From contig JASANC010004087.1 in assembly GCA_030248135.1 (NCBI GenBank), forward strand, positions 1 through 64,000: DNA of 64,000 nt. Reading direction: 5' to 3'. Position 1 is the first letter of the stretch. Each line of letters starts with the position of its first letter. The notes beneath the pieces are model-generated. The model was not told where the DNA came from. It worked only from the letters and a program-made list of their open reading frames with translations, and ran no database searches. The DNA is from Theristus sp. LFF4_11. Lineage: Eukaryota > Nematoda > Chromadorea > Monhysterida > Xyalidae. Shown here piece after piece: positions 52,161-63,550 of this stretch. The translations under genes were made by a program, and so were the position numbers.

Positions 52161-55100
52161 CTAATTCTGATTCGGTCGCGCACGCGGCATCTTCGCGAGC
52201 AAGCCAGCGATCTCCTTGGACTCCTTGTAGTCCTTCCAGAACTTGTACAACGAGAGAATGTGCCTGCAGATCTCGAACACCGTGTCCATGTCCACCGACA
52301 ACTCTGCGAACCACTGTTTCATGCTCTCACGGTTGCACATGACACTCGCGATGTGAAGCGCAGCTGCAGAGGCAATCAATGGCACAACGGCATTTGGGTG
52401 GGTGTTGAGAGGCTTGAAAAACTGGGTAGCTTTGCAATCTGGGTGCAGGAAACGATGATGTGCTTTTGTTATAGAATTCGAACATATTTTTATCATTTTT
52501 TTAGTTTTTTTTTCAAAAAATAAGTTTTTTACCGAGAGCAATTTGATGCGGTGGATAGAGCAGGGGGACGTCCGTGCGCAGGCTGTCGTTGCAGATTTTC
52601 CTGCAGCCAACAATGAAGATGACAAAAGGGGACAATTGATCAAGGCAAAAATGCAAATCGTCGGCTTCATGGCATGAAGTGCGGTGTCGCATATTTAAGG
52701 AGCCAAGAACACGCGGAAACGCGCAGCGCACCAGGCCGCGGTGAGCAGCGAACTGTCACGGTCGCCGTTGATGTCCTGCGAAAACTGCATCAGCGGGCGA
52801 TACGGGTGGTAGACGATCAAACAGCAGTCCTGCAAAACAAACCAAACACCGCCTCGCTTATAAAAGCAAATATGGCTGTTTCGGACAATTTGTTATTCAA
52901 CTTCCGTTTATTATTCAAATAATTATCCTTACCATCATTTCAAGCAGATAGAATTCGGCTTCCAGAATATTCTGCAACTTGTACGGATAATCCTGTCCAT
53001 TATAGACGTGGCTGAACGTTGGCTTCTTCACTGAAAGTAGCACAAAACAACCAAGCTGTTGGATGGTTCTCTATCTCTGCATTTCACCCTGGCCAACATC
53101 ATATGCAGAAGAGGGGTGGCCTCATCAGCGATGTGCCCCCTCTTGCACCACTTGAGACGAAAAACTTGTGTAATAGGTTATTCACAGAAAATACAATCAT
53201 CAAACTAAATAAAATGAATCTCATCAGACCTCATTATCGACTTTGTTGAACTGCCCCTACTTTTAGTTGAACAAGCAGATAAACCAGTCAAAAGTTTTAA
53301 CTTAAAAGTAACTAGAATTTCTTGTTCTTGTTTTACAACAGGAATTAATCAATCGAAGATGGTTTTGTGCAAGATACCAAAACGCTTGATAGCGTAGATT
53401 CCAATTTTATCCAGAAGTTCTTGATGGCAATGAAGTAACATGCAGAAGATTTTTGACAGCGTCGGTTTTTGAAAACCGTTTCTTCTGACCAAAGTCCTCA
53501 AAATGACGCGTCAAAAAGACTTTTGAAAAAAATTCAGGACATCCATGATTTGTGTAGAATGGAACACAACGAAACTTTTACAATGCTTGTTGGCTTGGTT
53601 GTTTTTTATCAACTAAATTAAGAAAATCAACCTAAAACTAACAAACGGTTCCGCAGGCTGCGACCAGTTTTGACTGCGAAATCAGACCAAATTCTTCGAC
53701 TTTGCTGGCGAGAAATATTGAAGTCGGTGCCAGTAGCAGCGGATCGATGTCTTGTAATGAACGTCTGAATGAAAAAAGGATGAAACTGTGAGAAATCTAT
53801 CAACACTCACAAGCAAACGTTCAGCAATGCAACACCGACCTTGCGTAAAATCGTTTGAAATAAACAGTTGCGGTTGCGATCACTTGCTGACGTAACTTCA
53901 AATGTTCGCCAAGTGCTTGGATGACTGAAATTAATTTGTCCGAGTTTCAAAAAACAAAGCTGTCACAGTGTGAATGCGGCTTCAAAATCACATTAAAGCT
54001 CATTGGAAATGATCATTCAGAATCTACTGTTTGAGCGTTGACCCTAGGGTTGGTAAAAAAAACGGTTTTTATAATGCCAGAAAAAAAACCGGTTTCTTTT
54101 CCGTTTTAAAAACGTTTTAAAACCATAAAAAACCGAATGCTTCCCAGCTCCTAAACTTTCCAGAACTTGACTTCTTGAACTCAAAATAGGAAATACATCA
54201 AAATTAGTGATTTTGAGCAGCGTAAAATGCTGTTTTCGGGCATACAACCGACCCAATTTGCTATTTTGCCACCCAATGCTATCCTATCCAATTTTTTGTT
54301 TCAAATCAATTGAATTTTGCTTTTATTGGTTTCCAGGGCAGCACGTTCAGTAAATTGAAAACAAAGACTGGGCAGTGACCGTGTAGGTGTGGGGAGCGGG
54401 GAGGGACCGTTGCGAGGAGAACGGATAGCTGACCCCGATTAGGGGGCGAGATTTGCAGAACTGCAAAGTAAAACCGGTAGCGGATTGCGTTCGAAAAATA
54501 ACATTTCATCAGTTATTTTTTGCAATTGCAAATCGACAACATCGTCAGTTAGTCTGCATATGCACTTAGTTTAATCACCTTGTCTTCATCGTATTTCACT
54601 TGACCCTCAGCACAAAAGCTTCTGCAAAATGATGCTTCACCAGTTCAGTTCAACACAGTTCACTGCACCGTTTTTTCAAAAATATAATTTTACATTTTAT
54701 CAATCAAACGAAGAATTGTGATTTTTGACCACGAAGTTTGAAAATTTATTGTGATTTTTGACCACGAAGTTTAAAAATTTTTAAGGTAAAAAACCGGTTT
54801 TTATTTTTTTCAGGAAAAAACTGGAAAAAACCGGTTTTAAAACGGAAAAGAAACCGGGTTTTTTCCTGTGCCAACCCTAGTTGACCCGATCATTTGAATA
54901 AAGCAAACGTGCAAATTTAAATAACTGCGCGAAGGCACGGACAAGTGACAGCTTCCCCACACACATCAATGAACGCCAACCATCGACGCAGCACAAAACT
55001 CACAGTTCGCTGAGAAGATCATGATCTTTTGATATTCTTCCTCGGTTAACGTCTTTAAATCGCGACTCCGTTCACGCATGATGTCGTGCTTGTCAAGGAT

Positions 55101-55286
55101 CCACTGCTGGCTGCAACAAAATTGCTTGTTCAGTCGCAAAACAACTCAATTTTTGCCGTTCATCAGATGGAGGGAGCAGCCACACATAAAATCCTAATAA
55201 ACTCAATATTACGTTATGCAGCTTTCATGGATAGAGAAAGAAAAAATAACAAACCAATGAGAACTTTGCCAAAAATTCCCAGCCAT
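52161..55286 (-). CDS. CCNC: cyclin C, Mediator kinase-module subunit
   Basis: Partner of CDK8 in the Mediator kinase module, nuclear. Eight exons: 55286-55255, 55110-55004, 53924-53840, 53764-53643, 53030-52933, 52829-52732, 52600-52533, 52363-52161; phases agree, giving 270 aa. The start MAGNFWQSSH is the diagnostic cyclin C N-terminus. Cyclin box 1 contains ALGEHLKLRQQVIATATVYF and PTSIFLASKVEEFG; then EAEFYLLEMMDCCLIVYHPY. Cyclin box 2 has LRTDVPLLYPPHQIAL and ends with QWFAELSVDMDTVFEICRHI and the tail LAKMPRARPNQN. Compared with the human protein it lacks only the Ser-rich C-terminal extension. Intron 2 (53925-55003) contains a complete hAT-like element. Confidence 0.97.
54045..54879. 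mobile_element. non-autonomous hAT-like element with 8-bp TSD GTTGACCC
   Basis: 835 bp inside cyclin C intron 2. The ends are TAGGGTTGG and CCAACCCTA, flanked by perfect 8-bp duplications GTTGACCC (54037-54044 and 54880-54887). The subterminal regions are rich in AACCGGTTT motifs in both orientations. No transposase ORF. Partial copies lie at 13787-14590. Confidence 0.9.
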
Positions 55287-55623
55287 TTTCACGCCCACGT
55301 TTGCTGAAGTTTGCCTTGCTTGCCTTGCCCACGCTTGCCGTTTTCGGCTCACTCGATCGAAGACTTTGCCTCGGACTGAAACCGAAACACACCGAAAACA
55401 AACAAACAACAAACACGTTGAGTTGAGGGGGCGAGCGAGCGACACTGAACGGTGCGGGTGGGTGGAGCGGAGCGCGGAGCCGCGGAAGCCAAATGAAAAT
55501 CTTTGTTTCTGTGCTTAGGAGGAAGTTCAAAAAAAGGAAAATCCCGTAAAACTACAAAGCTAAACCGGACTCGGAGCTGAAGGGAGCTGATCTGCTGATC
55601 CCCGAAGAAAAATCCCTCCCGTT

Positions 55624-56329
55624 TAGGGTTGTTAAACAAAAATGAATTTTTTTTTTAAAGTGATTAAAAAAACAAAAATGCCGATTTAAAAAAAAAAAAA
55701 ATTCGAAAAATTTTCCTCTAATATGCTCTGAAAACCTCAATTTCGGCACAATTTTTCGAAAGTTCAACAAAAATTTTCTTTGATTATACCTCGTAAAACC
55801 TTTAGCAGTCGATTTTGGGCCGTTTTACCGACTGATTTTAGGCTTCGACAACATCTGCGATGAAGTTTTTGAGCGTCCCAAAGCTTAGCCTACCATTTCC
55901 GATGCAGATAAGGTGACGATTCGCCTCGCAGAGCGTCCGATTGTGCTCGCTGCTCCGTTTGCAAGCGCTACGTTGTCTGGTTGCTGCTTCGTGTCGTGTC
56001 GTCGCGACACCATCAGAAGAATTGATCGAATTTCAAGGCGGTATGTTTGTCTTCACTTTAGCATTAGCTTAGCTGGGGACAATTAGTGACGTTTTGGAGG
56101 TCAAAACACAAGAAGAGACATGGTGACGGTTTGGAAAAGGGGTAATTGAGGTCACCAAAACAAAATCTGCAAAGTTCCGCCATACGGGAGTCATTCGGGA
56201 GGCGCTTGCATATCATATGTGGTTCTTCGGACTCCCTGATTGATTCAGCACAACTTTGATTTTTGAAATTTAAAAAAAAAATTAAAAAAAAAACAAAAAT
56301 GACGATTTTTGTTTTTTTTAACAACCCTG
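55624..56329. mobile_element. non-autonomous hAT-like element with 8-bp TSD CTCCCGTT
   Basis: 706 bp, ends TAGGGTTGTTAAA and TTTAACAACCCTG, flanked by perfect CTCCCGTT duplications (55616-55623 and 56330-56337). Interior unrelated to the neighbouring hAT-like elements apart from the termini. Lies about 340 bp upstream of the cyclin C start codon. Confidence 0.9.
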
Positions 56330-56393
56330 CTCCCGTTCCCATCCCGTTCCGACTTTTTGTAAATTAAATTTTAAATTTTTTTAAATGCCGGAG

Positions 56394-57750
56394 GAAAATG
56401 GCGTAGTCCGTGGCGTAGCGGTAGAACTTCGGCCTACAGTTCTGTACAGAGTGAGCGAAAAAAAGGTTCCAATTCTAAACTGCTCTCACTGGTTTGTGCT
56501 AAGGTGTTTTGAGCTGAAAATTGGAACACTATTAGAAAACATTTGGAGGTTTTTCTGACCAAATTTTTGTTATGGTATGTTGCCCCTATCACTCACTACA
56601 GCAGAATATCTGGAAAACATGAAAAATCGACAAATGTTGTGAAATGCAGAGGGTTGATTTAGCTGTGACAAAGGAACCTCGTGTTTTAAAATTTGGAACA
56701 CTTGTTAGAACACTTTGGGAGTTTTTTTGTGATCAAAATTTTTTTTGGCTTACACGTTAGTTCATTTTTACAGTGTAATTTTCAAAAAATAGCAATTTTT
56801 GACAAAAAACACTGTTCATCCATAATCTCACTGTTTATCATTGCTCATAAACGATCTTCCGAACTGATGTATCGTCACGCGGTGTCAAATTGAATCTTTT
56901 ACGAAATTGCCGAACCACTGTGGAAAAGTTATTCGCATGTTCCTACCAATTGGCAGACCAGACTCGCTGGTCTGCCGTCCACTTAACCATGATGGCAGCA
57001 AAGACTGAAAATGGAAGTGCATCTCTCACTGCAGAAAAACAACCAGTCTGCCATGGTAAAAATATCAGAGTGGCAAATTTTGTGTATTAAAAAAGAAAAA
57101 AAGAACAATTTGGATTTGAAAAGATAAATTCGCGTCTGTTCTGAGCAGAATCGCTTACGCACACTCAGACTTGAAGTGAAACATTGGAGTGATCAAAAAC
57201 TGTTCAAATGCAACTCAGCATTCGGCATTTCTAAGCTGCTTTAAACTCATATTGCTTTTTTCATCTTTTTTTGTGTTGTGAACATTCGGGTTGTCACCAA
57301 CGTTCATGCTTTTGATCTTTGTTACAGCTAAATCAACCCTCTGCATTTTACAACATTTGTCGATTTTTCATATTTTCCAGATATTTTGCTGTAGTGAGTG
57401 ATAGGGGCAACATACCATAACAAAAATTTGGTCAGAAAAACCTCCAAATGTTTTCTAATAGTGTTCCAATTTTCAGCTCGAAACAACTCAGCACAAGCCA
57501 GTGAGAGCATTTTAGAATTGGAACCTTTTTTTGGCTCACCCTGTAGGTACCGGGTTTGAACCTCGCTGTGGACAAGACATACTCGTGGAAAATTAGAGTG
57601 ACCAAAGAACATCTAATGGTCTATTCCCTCCTGAGCCGAGGGTAAAATTGGGCTCGGGGCAGTATTGCCCGTCTCCGCCGGAGTTTGGTACCTTCGGGTT
57701 TCCGGAACCGGCGCGCGTATAATTAAATTAAAAAAAATTAATTAAAAAAA
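56394..57750 (+). mobile_element. tRNA-derived SINE, split by a mariner-like insertion
   Basis: The 5' part (to 56446) has an A-box-like TGGCGTAGCGGTAGAACTTC. The 3' part (from 57544) resumes with a B-box-like GGGTTTGAACCTC and GTGGAC, then a body with CTGAGCCGAGGGTAAAATTG and GTTTCCGGAACCGGCGCGCG and an A-rich tail of AATTAAAA units. Removing the insert restores a tRNA-like head: GTCC pairs with GGAC, and CCTAC with GTAGG. It is RNA polymerase III-type SINE structure rather than a live tRNA gene. Confidence 0.75.
56447..57543. mobile_element. Tc1/mariner-like non-autonomous element inside the SINE
   Basis: 1097 bp flanked by TA on both sides. Ends are CAGAGTGAGCGAAAAAAAGG and the reverse of CAGGGTGAGCCAAAAAAAGG; the inverted repeats continue for about 200 bp (56447-56660 against 57325-57543). 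CAGGGTGAGNC and TA target sites are typical of mariner-type elements. The 660-bp centre has no intact transposase frame. Confidence 0.85.
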
Positions 57751-57789
57751 AATCTGAACCCCGACAAAAGCACATAGGTGCATTCAGTA

Positions 57790-57915
57790 ATCAGTACCGA
57801 ACCAAAGATGCCGTACGTGCATACGTCTGTATGAACGGTAGTATGCTGAAATACAAGACGTGACGTGACGTGACGTGCCGTATACGCACATGTTAGTATG
57901 AACGGGCCTTTAGCC
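57790..57915. repeat. dispersed repeat related to 44225-44425
   Basis: Shares GTATGAACGGTAGTATGC-type and TGACGTGACG blocks, and ends in GTATGAACGGGCC. Fragmentary. Confidence 0.5.
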
Positions 57916-57989
57916 CTGGCTAAAAACATCGCCTAAACTGCCCAACAACAACAACAACAGCCCCGGGACAACGTGCTTTTCGTCTCACT

Positions 57990-59034
57990 TAGGGTTAGGG
58001 GAAAAAAAATCCGGATTTTTTTTTAAATTAAAAAAAAAATTTTTTTTACAAAAATTTTTTTTTTACAAGTTAGGTTCGTTCGAAGCGTCTCGTCGAGCTG
58101 AGTTCATCTAGACTATTTTCAGAACGATCCGGGAAACTATAAGAGCGAAAATCGTGTTTTATTGAAATTATGTCCATTTCATAGAGGGAAAGTTGCATTT
58201 TCAACAGTAAAACAGGGCAATTTTTCACGTGTACTTGAATATTGAACCGTTCTTAGTGGTTCCTCTTTAGAAAATTACCAAAATTTGACTGTGTTCAAAA
58301 ATTCCTGTTTGCTGCAGCTAAGTCGGCAACCCCTGTCGACCCGGTCGCCCCCCCCCCCCAAGACACTTACTTTCAGGTTCAACCAGCTATGCTATCTGCC
58401 ACATGGCGAGAGCCCACTCTTCAAATCATCGTATCGAAAACACGTACCATGATTTCGCGATCACGTTGCGGGCAACTGACAGACGCAAGTTTAACACGTT
58501 AGTTTAGCTCAGCACGCAAGTTTTAACATGTGGCCATGTTATCGGGTATCTGAAAAACGGTCGTGTGATGTGGTATTAACCAACATCTCCGCTCAAATTG
58601 TTTAACAATATATCGCACAACTCCATTGTAGACCTATAACATACGCCAATCAACAAGATATCATGTTCATCTCATGGCCTACCGACTGAAAAACATGTTC
58701 TAAGTTGCAAGAAAACGATTTCTGAAACGATATTTCAATTCAGTTAAGTCATTTCAACGCTAAAAATTGACTCTAGAAGTCATCCAAATCGAAAAACATG
58801 GAGTACGTCGGTCAAAATGACCAAATAATGACATTAACCTAAGCACACAAAGAAGTTGGGAAGAAAATTTGGTTTGAACTTTCAAAAAATTATGCCATAA
58901 ATCGAATTTTCAGAGCAAAGTAGAATAAAAAATTTTCAATTTTTTTTTAAGTTTGAAAAAAAAATCTAAATTTTTAAAAAAAAAAACGAAAAAAAAAATA
59001 AAAAAAAAATTTTTTTTCAAAGCCCCTAACCCTA
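57990..59034. mobile_element. non-autonomous hAT-like element with 8-bp TSD GTCTCACT
   Basis: 1045 bp, ends TAGGGTTAGGGG and CCCCTAACCCTA, flanked by perfect GTCTCACT duplications (57982-57989 and 59035-59042). Subterminal A/T homopolymer runs. The termini resemble telomere repeats only by chance. Confidence 0.9.
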
Positions 59035-59763
59035 GTCTCACTGCGTCTGTTTATCTGTGTTCTCAGTTTCATTTTAGTGGATTCCTGGCCAATTGCTGAT
59101 TGCCGCATTCAAAATCCATTATGGAGCTAGCTTATTGCATCGGATTAATAAACTGAACATAACACGCTTCGAAGATCTACTCTGATCAGAGTCACATAAG
59201 TGCAAGCATGTCGTAAATTTTTTTATGACAACGTCACAGACACTAGCAGCACAGAACATCAACATCAATCACTGTCTCAACAAAGCATGCAGCCATTTGA
59301 ATCGAGAAAACATGCCACTCACTCAGGACGATAACGAAAAAAGGCACTTTGGCTCGACATCGGGGCTCGGTGGATGTTATGCAGTTGACTTGCCTGTGTC
59401 TGTGCCTTTGCGTCCCGAATGAACATTACACATTCGGTTTTCTCTTGCTTCACTGATGCCGTTGGCTTCTCCTGATACATTGTATCTTTCGCATGCACTC
59501 GCACGAAGTGCTCAATCATAAACGTTTCTGAAACAACGTGAAACGGCAGTTTTCGTCTGTCTGTTGGTTTCGATCCGTTTTATTTTTCGTTTTCATTTAC
59601 TTTGTTGCCACAATACATGTGCAGTCACAATTTGGCGGTGTCGGTGTTACCAACCAACCAACCAACACCAATCTTTGTTGTAGCAAGCTGGAACTGCGTT
59701 TTAGATTTGGTCCATTATTTTGAGTTTATTTATACATGTTCATGTGGAGAAAGACGTGAAACA

Positions 59764-60385
59764 ATGTCGAGCTTGGTCAGTTGTCCTTTGATGCTGGTAT
59801 TAGTTGCCGTGATCCTGATTCATTGTGCAATCATTGAGCAGGCAAAAAGCGAACAAATTCACCTGCTGACCACCGAAGCAAATCACGAATACGGTGAGGT
59901 TCAGGTTTCAGGCTTCATACGATGAACGCTGAAAATTTAGTTCAAAGGCTGATTCATGGATTGAGGTACCATCGAGAATTTTATAAAATGTTTGATGAAA
60001 AAGATTTTTTTTGAGTTCCAAAAGTGAATAAAGATTGCGGATGGTTATTTTTTATTAGATGTGATGGGCATTGTTAGGAGTACAAGTGAATTACAGCGGT
60101 AACGCGTCCATCTGGCACGCCACCGCGCCTGTGCGCTCACCTGAATGCACGTGCTTTTTGCATCTCTCAGTGTGCGTCGAGGGCTGCAGTCTGCCGTTTG
60201 AGGCGCGTCCGTGCCGTGGCTGTCCAGTGTACACTTACGACCGCTTTCTGGACTACGAGTCATGTCAGCAGTGTTGTGCAATGCGTAAAACCCTCAACAT
60301 AACGCTGCACGATTATGCAACTGCAAACTCATTTCGAAACACTGTTGGCGGTGAAACGGTCTGCAACTGCTGCTATTATAATTGA
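59764..60385 (+). CDS. small secreted Cys-rich protein
   Basis: Two exons, 59764-59893 and 60078-60385, phase 1, giving 145 aa. The N-terminus is a signal peptide (SCPLMLVLVAVILIHCAII) with a likely cleavage near Ala-Lys-Ser. The mature part has 12 cysteines after it: CTC, VC, GC, PC, GC, SC, QQCC, VC and NCC, with two potential N-glycosylation sites (NYSG, NITL). The first exon ends in a short linker and the second carries all mature cysteines. I do not recognise the family; the compact Cys-rich form suggests an extracellular signalling or defence peptide, but this is only inference. Confidence 0.62.
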
Positions 60386-60905
60386 GCTATGCAAAATTAT
60401 TGACACCATTGACGCCGAAGTTTTGAATTTTTGTTTGTGCTTTTGCTTCATCCTTGTTGTTTCGAAAAAGCAGAGCTGGCGTTAAATGTATTATGCAGTT
60501 TGCTTGTGCCAGATATGCGTTGTTTCAAAAGTTGGATAACCCAAATCAAGTTTCACACAACAATAGTTCTTGAATGTGATTGCCATATTGATTCTCAAAC
60601 GTACTGCACGATAGTCGAAAGCTGAACAACCCACGTCTGTAAAATCGTGTCTTCATTATCATCATCATTGTGAGTAGATCATAATTGACATTCGAAAAAA
60701 ATGCAATATAGAACGTTCGGTTGTACTAACAAAAAATATTCAGCAAATAATGTTGATCCAAATCCAAACAAACGAGGGGCTGGCGCTAGAACAATGTGAC
60801 ACGTGTGTAGCATAACTGAGTTTGTGCATGTGTGACGGGTGGTGAAAATCACTCAGCCAGAGAAATAGAACTAACATCAGCAGTCAATTAAAGACATCAT
60901 ATATA

Positions 60906-61179
60906 CAGTGTGGCCGACTAAACATGGCAGCTTTTTTCAGGGTGCAAGGAGCGCGCGAAATTTGAATCAATAAAAAAGATGTTCAGAAACCCAATTGCGT
61001 GTCAAATTTTACATGTTTCTCAAAATTAATTGGTAATTCGTGCTATTCTGTTTATTATCTGATATTTCTCCCTTTGCACACTCGATTGGCGGAAATCAAA
61101 TCATTTTTGAGAAAAGCAACTCCTAGTCTGCGACTAATCTCGCCTTGATTGAGACTGCCATATTTATTCGGCCATACCG
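60906..61179. mobile_element. mariner-like MITE, TIR CAGTGTGGCCGACTAAACATGG
   Basis: 274 bp flanked by TA (60904-60905 and 61180-61181). The right end, CCATATTTATTCGGCCATACCG, is the inverse of the left end with few mismatches. Fragments recur at 12512 and 16061-16250. Non-coding. Confidence 0.8.
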
Positions 61180-63250
61180 TAAACTATCACAAATTCAATT
61201 GGAATACACTGCAGAAATTTTACGCAAATTGAAAAAAAAACCGAGCCAGTAGTCAACTCACCACAATCAGCAAGACACTGGCTAACACCCCACACTAAAT
61301 CTATATGACAGAAACTAACGTTTGAAAAAATCTGCAAAGAATGTCTGGGGATCACAAAGAATGACACAAATGGGAAACAAAGTTGGAGCGTTAATAAACT
61401 GAATGCTAACATGGGCTCCGCAAAATTTCAGCTGGTAGTTGATTGACTGATTGCTATCCTTCGTTGAACGTGAGAAATTCAAACCGCTTTTTCAAGTTTT
61501 GGGTGATGCGTGAACATCAGTGGATGCTTCAGTCAGAAAATGTTGTGATTCATATTAAAGGCAGAAAATCCAAAATCAGTTTTTTCAGTGAAAAATTGCC
61601 GTGGCGTCGTTTCTGGAAAAATTGATTTGTGCCATGAAAACTGCAGCTTTAATTTTGCTGCATCTCATAAACCACAATATAAACTTTTTTAGAAGGAAAA
61701 GGCACGCACGCTATTTATCCAGACAAATGAAATAAAAATCTCGCACTTAAAAACATTGTGCGAACTTCCGGCGTAGAACCTATTGCGAACAGCCTATCAG
61801 CTGATAGCCGAAATTTTGACGTCAGACCATGAACACTTGTTTTCGCCTGATACCCGTGTCTGGCTTGCTCACTGAAACCCACTGAATAAAGGGTATCAAT
61901 AATTCGATAAAAGTCAATTATAATACTACTCTTTAAAATAAATATATTTTCAAATTTGCATTGGAGCGTCATTCCACCATTCTGCATTAACTGCACTGTT
62001 GGGGGTGTTTGCAACATTTGGTTTGGCTCACGACATGTGCAGTGCAACAATGGGGACAATCAGACCGATGAAGAAATACATCTTAAAAAAAATCAAGACA
62101 GACAGACATGGAGCTAAACCAAGCGACAAGAAACAAACAATTAGATAAATACATAGTCATTCAATAGTGATACATTGCACGTGCAAAACATATTTACGAG
62201 AGCAGAAAACAAAGCCTTCAAATGAACCACTTCGACTGAATTTCACCACAAATTCCACCACTCATAAAAAACTTACAACGTGGAGTAAATCACGCTCAAA
62301 TAACGCGTTTGCTAAATGCTAAATTCCTCCACTTTCATGTACAAATTCGCATTTTTTAATAACTGAACAGCCAAGGATAAAAAGCTCAAATGCCTTTAGC
62401 ACAAGACGGTGGATGTTGGGCTAAATTAAAACACTACTTCCTTGACTAAAAAGTGGAGAGCGGGCGTTCGCTGATGCGCAGTGAAAAAAACACGCAGTGA
62501 AATTTCGGAAATTTCCATAAAAACCGGACCAATTACTGGTAAATTTGTGTCGCGACAAGCAAAAAATTGAGGGAACGCTGGAGAAACTTGACAAAAGTCC
62601 AATAAACGTTTGTGAAAGCTAAAAACACCAACGGTAATTGCAAATGACACGACACAATCACAAAAACAAGCAGCAAGCAAAAATTTGAAGCAAAATTTGC
62701 TTTTATTGAATTTTTTAAACAGCCGGTCGAAATTTGAGCTAACAAAAACTTACAACGATGGTTTATTGTGTAAAAAGCGGCTGAAAATCGCATTTACAAA
62801 TGCAAGCAAAACAGTAAATCTAGCTGACACTCAATGCAACGGCACAAAACAAAACAAACAAAAAAAGTAAATAGACATTGAGCTTGCAGATCACTGACTG
62901 GCCAGCGTGAGTCATGCAACTTTTCTCATGTTTCTGCGCAACCCCAAGCAACTGGTCAGCAAACTGCAATCAGAGAATAAAATTGACGTAAATTGCTAAT
63001 TCAAATGAAAAGGTCAACCGCAAGTATCATGGTGAGATGGTGGTAGGGGTAGTCAAAGAAGAAATACAATACACTGAAAACAAAAGAGACTATGTACAGA
63101 AATACTACGAAGGGAAACAATTTACTCGATGCCAGTCACCAACACAGTTCGTAGAACAAAACAACAGCAGCAGCAGCAAGAAGTGTAGTACAAGCGTAGG
63201 GTGTGTTCGTGAGTGTGCAACAAAGTACGACAGAACCAACGACACAGCGC

Positions 63251-63550
63251 TCATTGCTCCGAGGGCGGTGTGGACAGCTCCAGTTCGACAATCGACGGAG
63301 GCTGCTGTGCTTTTGTGCTCGAGTGCTGCGACGACGGCACAGACGCTGAATGTGTGTTGTTGGCGGTGGCACTAGCAGCGTCGGCTGCCTTCGTGTCCCC
63401 GTGTCGACCCGGCTGCTCTGAACGCTGCAGCTCGCTCAGTCCATGTGCGCCTGCGTCTCGCTCGTCCCTGGCCGCTCCCATTGCATCCGCCGGCCGACCA
63501 CCGGATAGCATCGCTTCGGCTTCCTGCAGAAATTCGCCCATTTTTTGCAT
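63251..63550 (-). CDS. probable 3' coding exon of an unknown minus-strand gene
   Basis: A G+C-rich frame that stops at 63251, unlike the AT-rich surroundings. It reads MQKMGEFLQEAEAMLSGG then Ala/Asp/Gly-rich, and ends IVELELSTPPSEQ. It could begin at the ATG at 63550, or be spliced at the CTGCAG near 63524, with earlier exons beyond the window. Low-complexity acidic Ser/Thr/Ala composition gives no family clue. Between 61180 and 63250, and from 63551 to the end, I see nothing else I can support. Confidence 0.4.
   Translation of the reverse strand: MQKMGEFLQEAEAMLSGGRPADAMGAARDERDAGAHGLSELQRSEQPGRHGDTKAADAASATANNTHSASVPSSQHSSTKAQQPPSIVELELSTPPSEQ

Noticed and set aside
56660..57325. Possible transposase in the centre of the mariner-like element
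   Set aside because: The longest frame is 66 codons and shows no catalytic DDE/D-type context that I can recognise.
56406..57572. A tRNA gene interrupted by an intron
   Set aside because: The 1.1-kb insert has mariner-like inverted ends and TA flanks, and the tRNA-like part continues into a SINE body with an A-rich tail.
57990..59034. Telomere-like TTAGGG sequence at 57990 and CCCTAA at 59030
   Set aside because: Only one or two units occur, in inverted orientation, as the ends of an element with an 8-bp target duplication. This is a transposon terminus, not an interstitial telomere.
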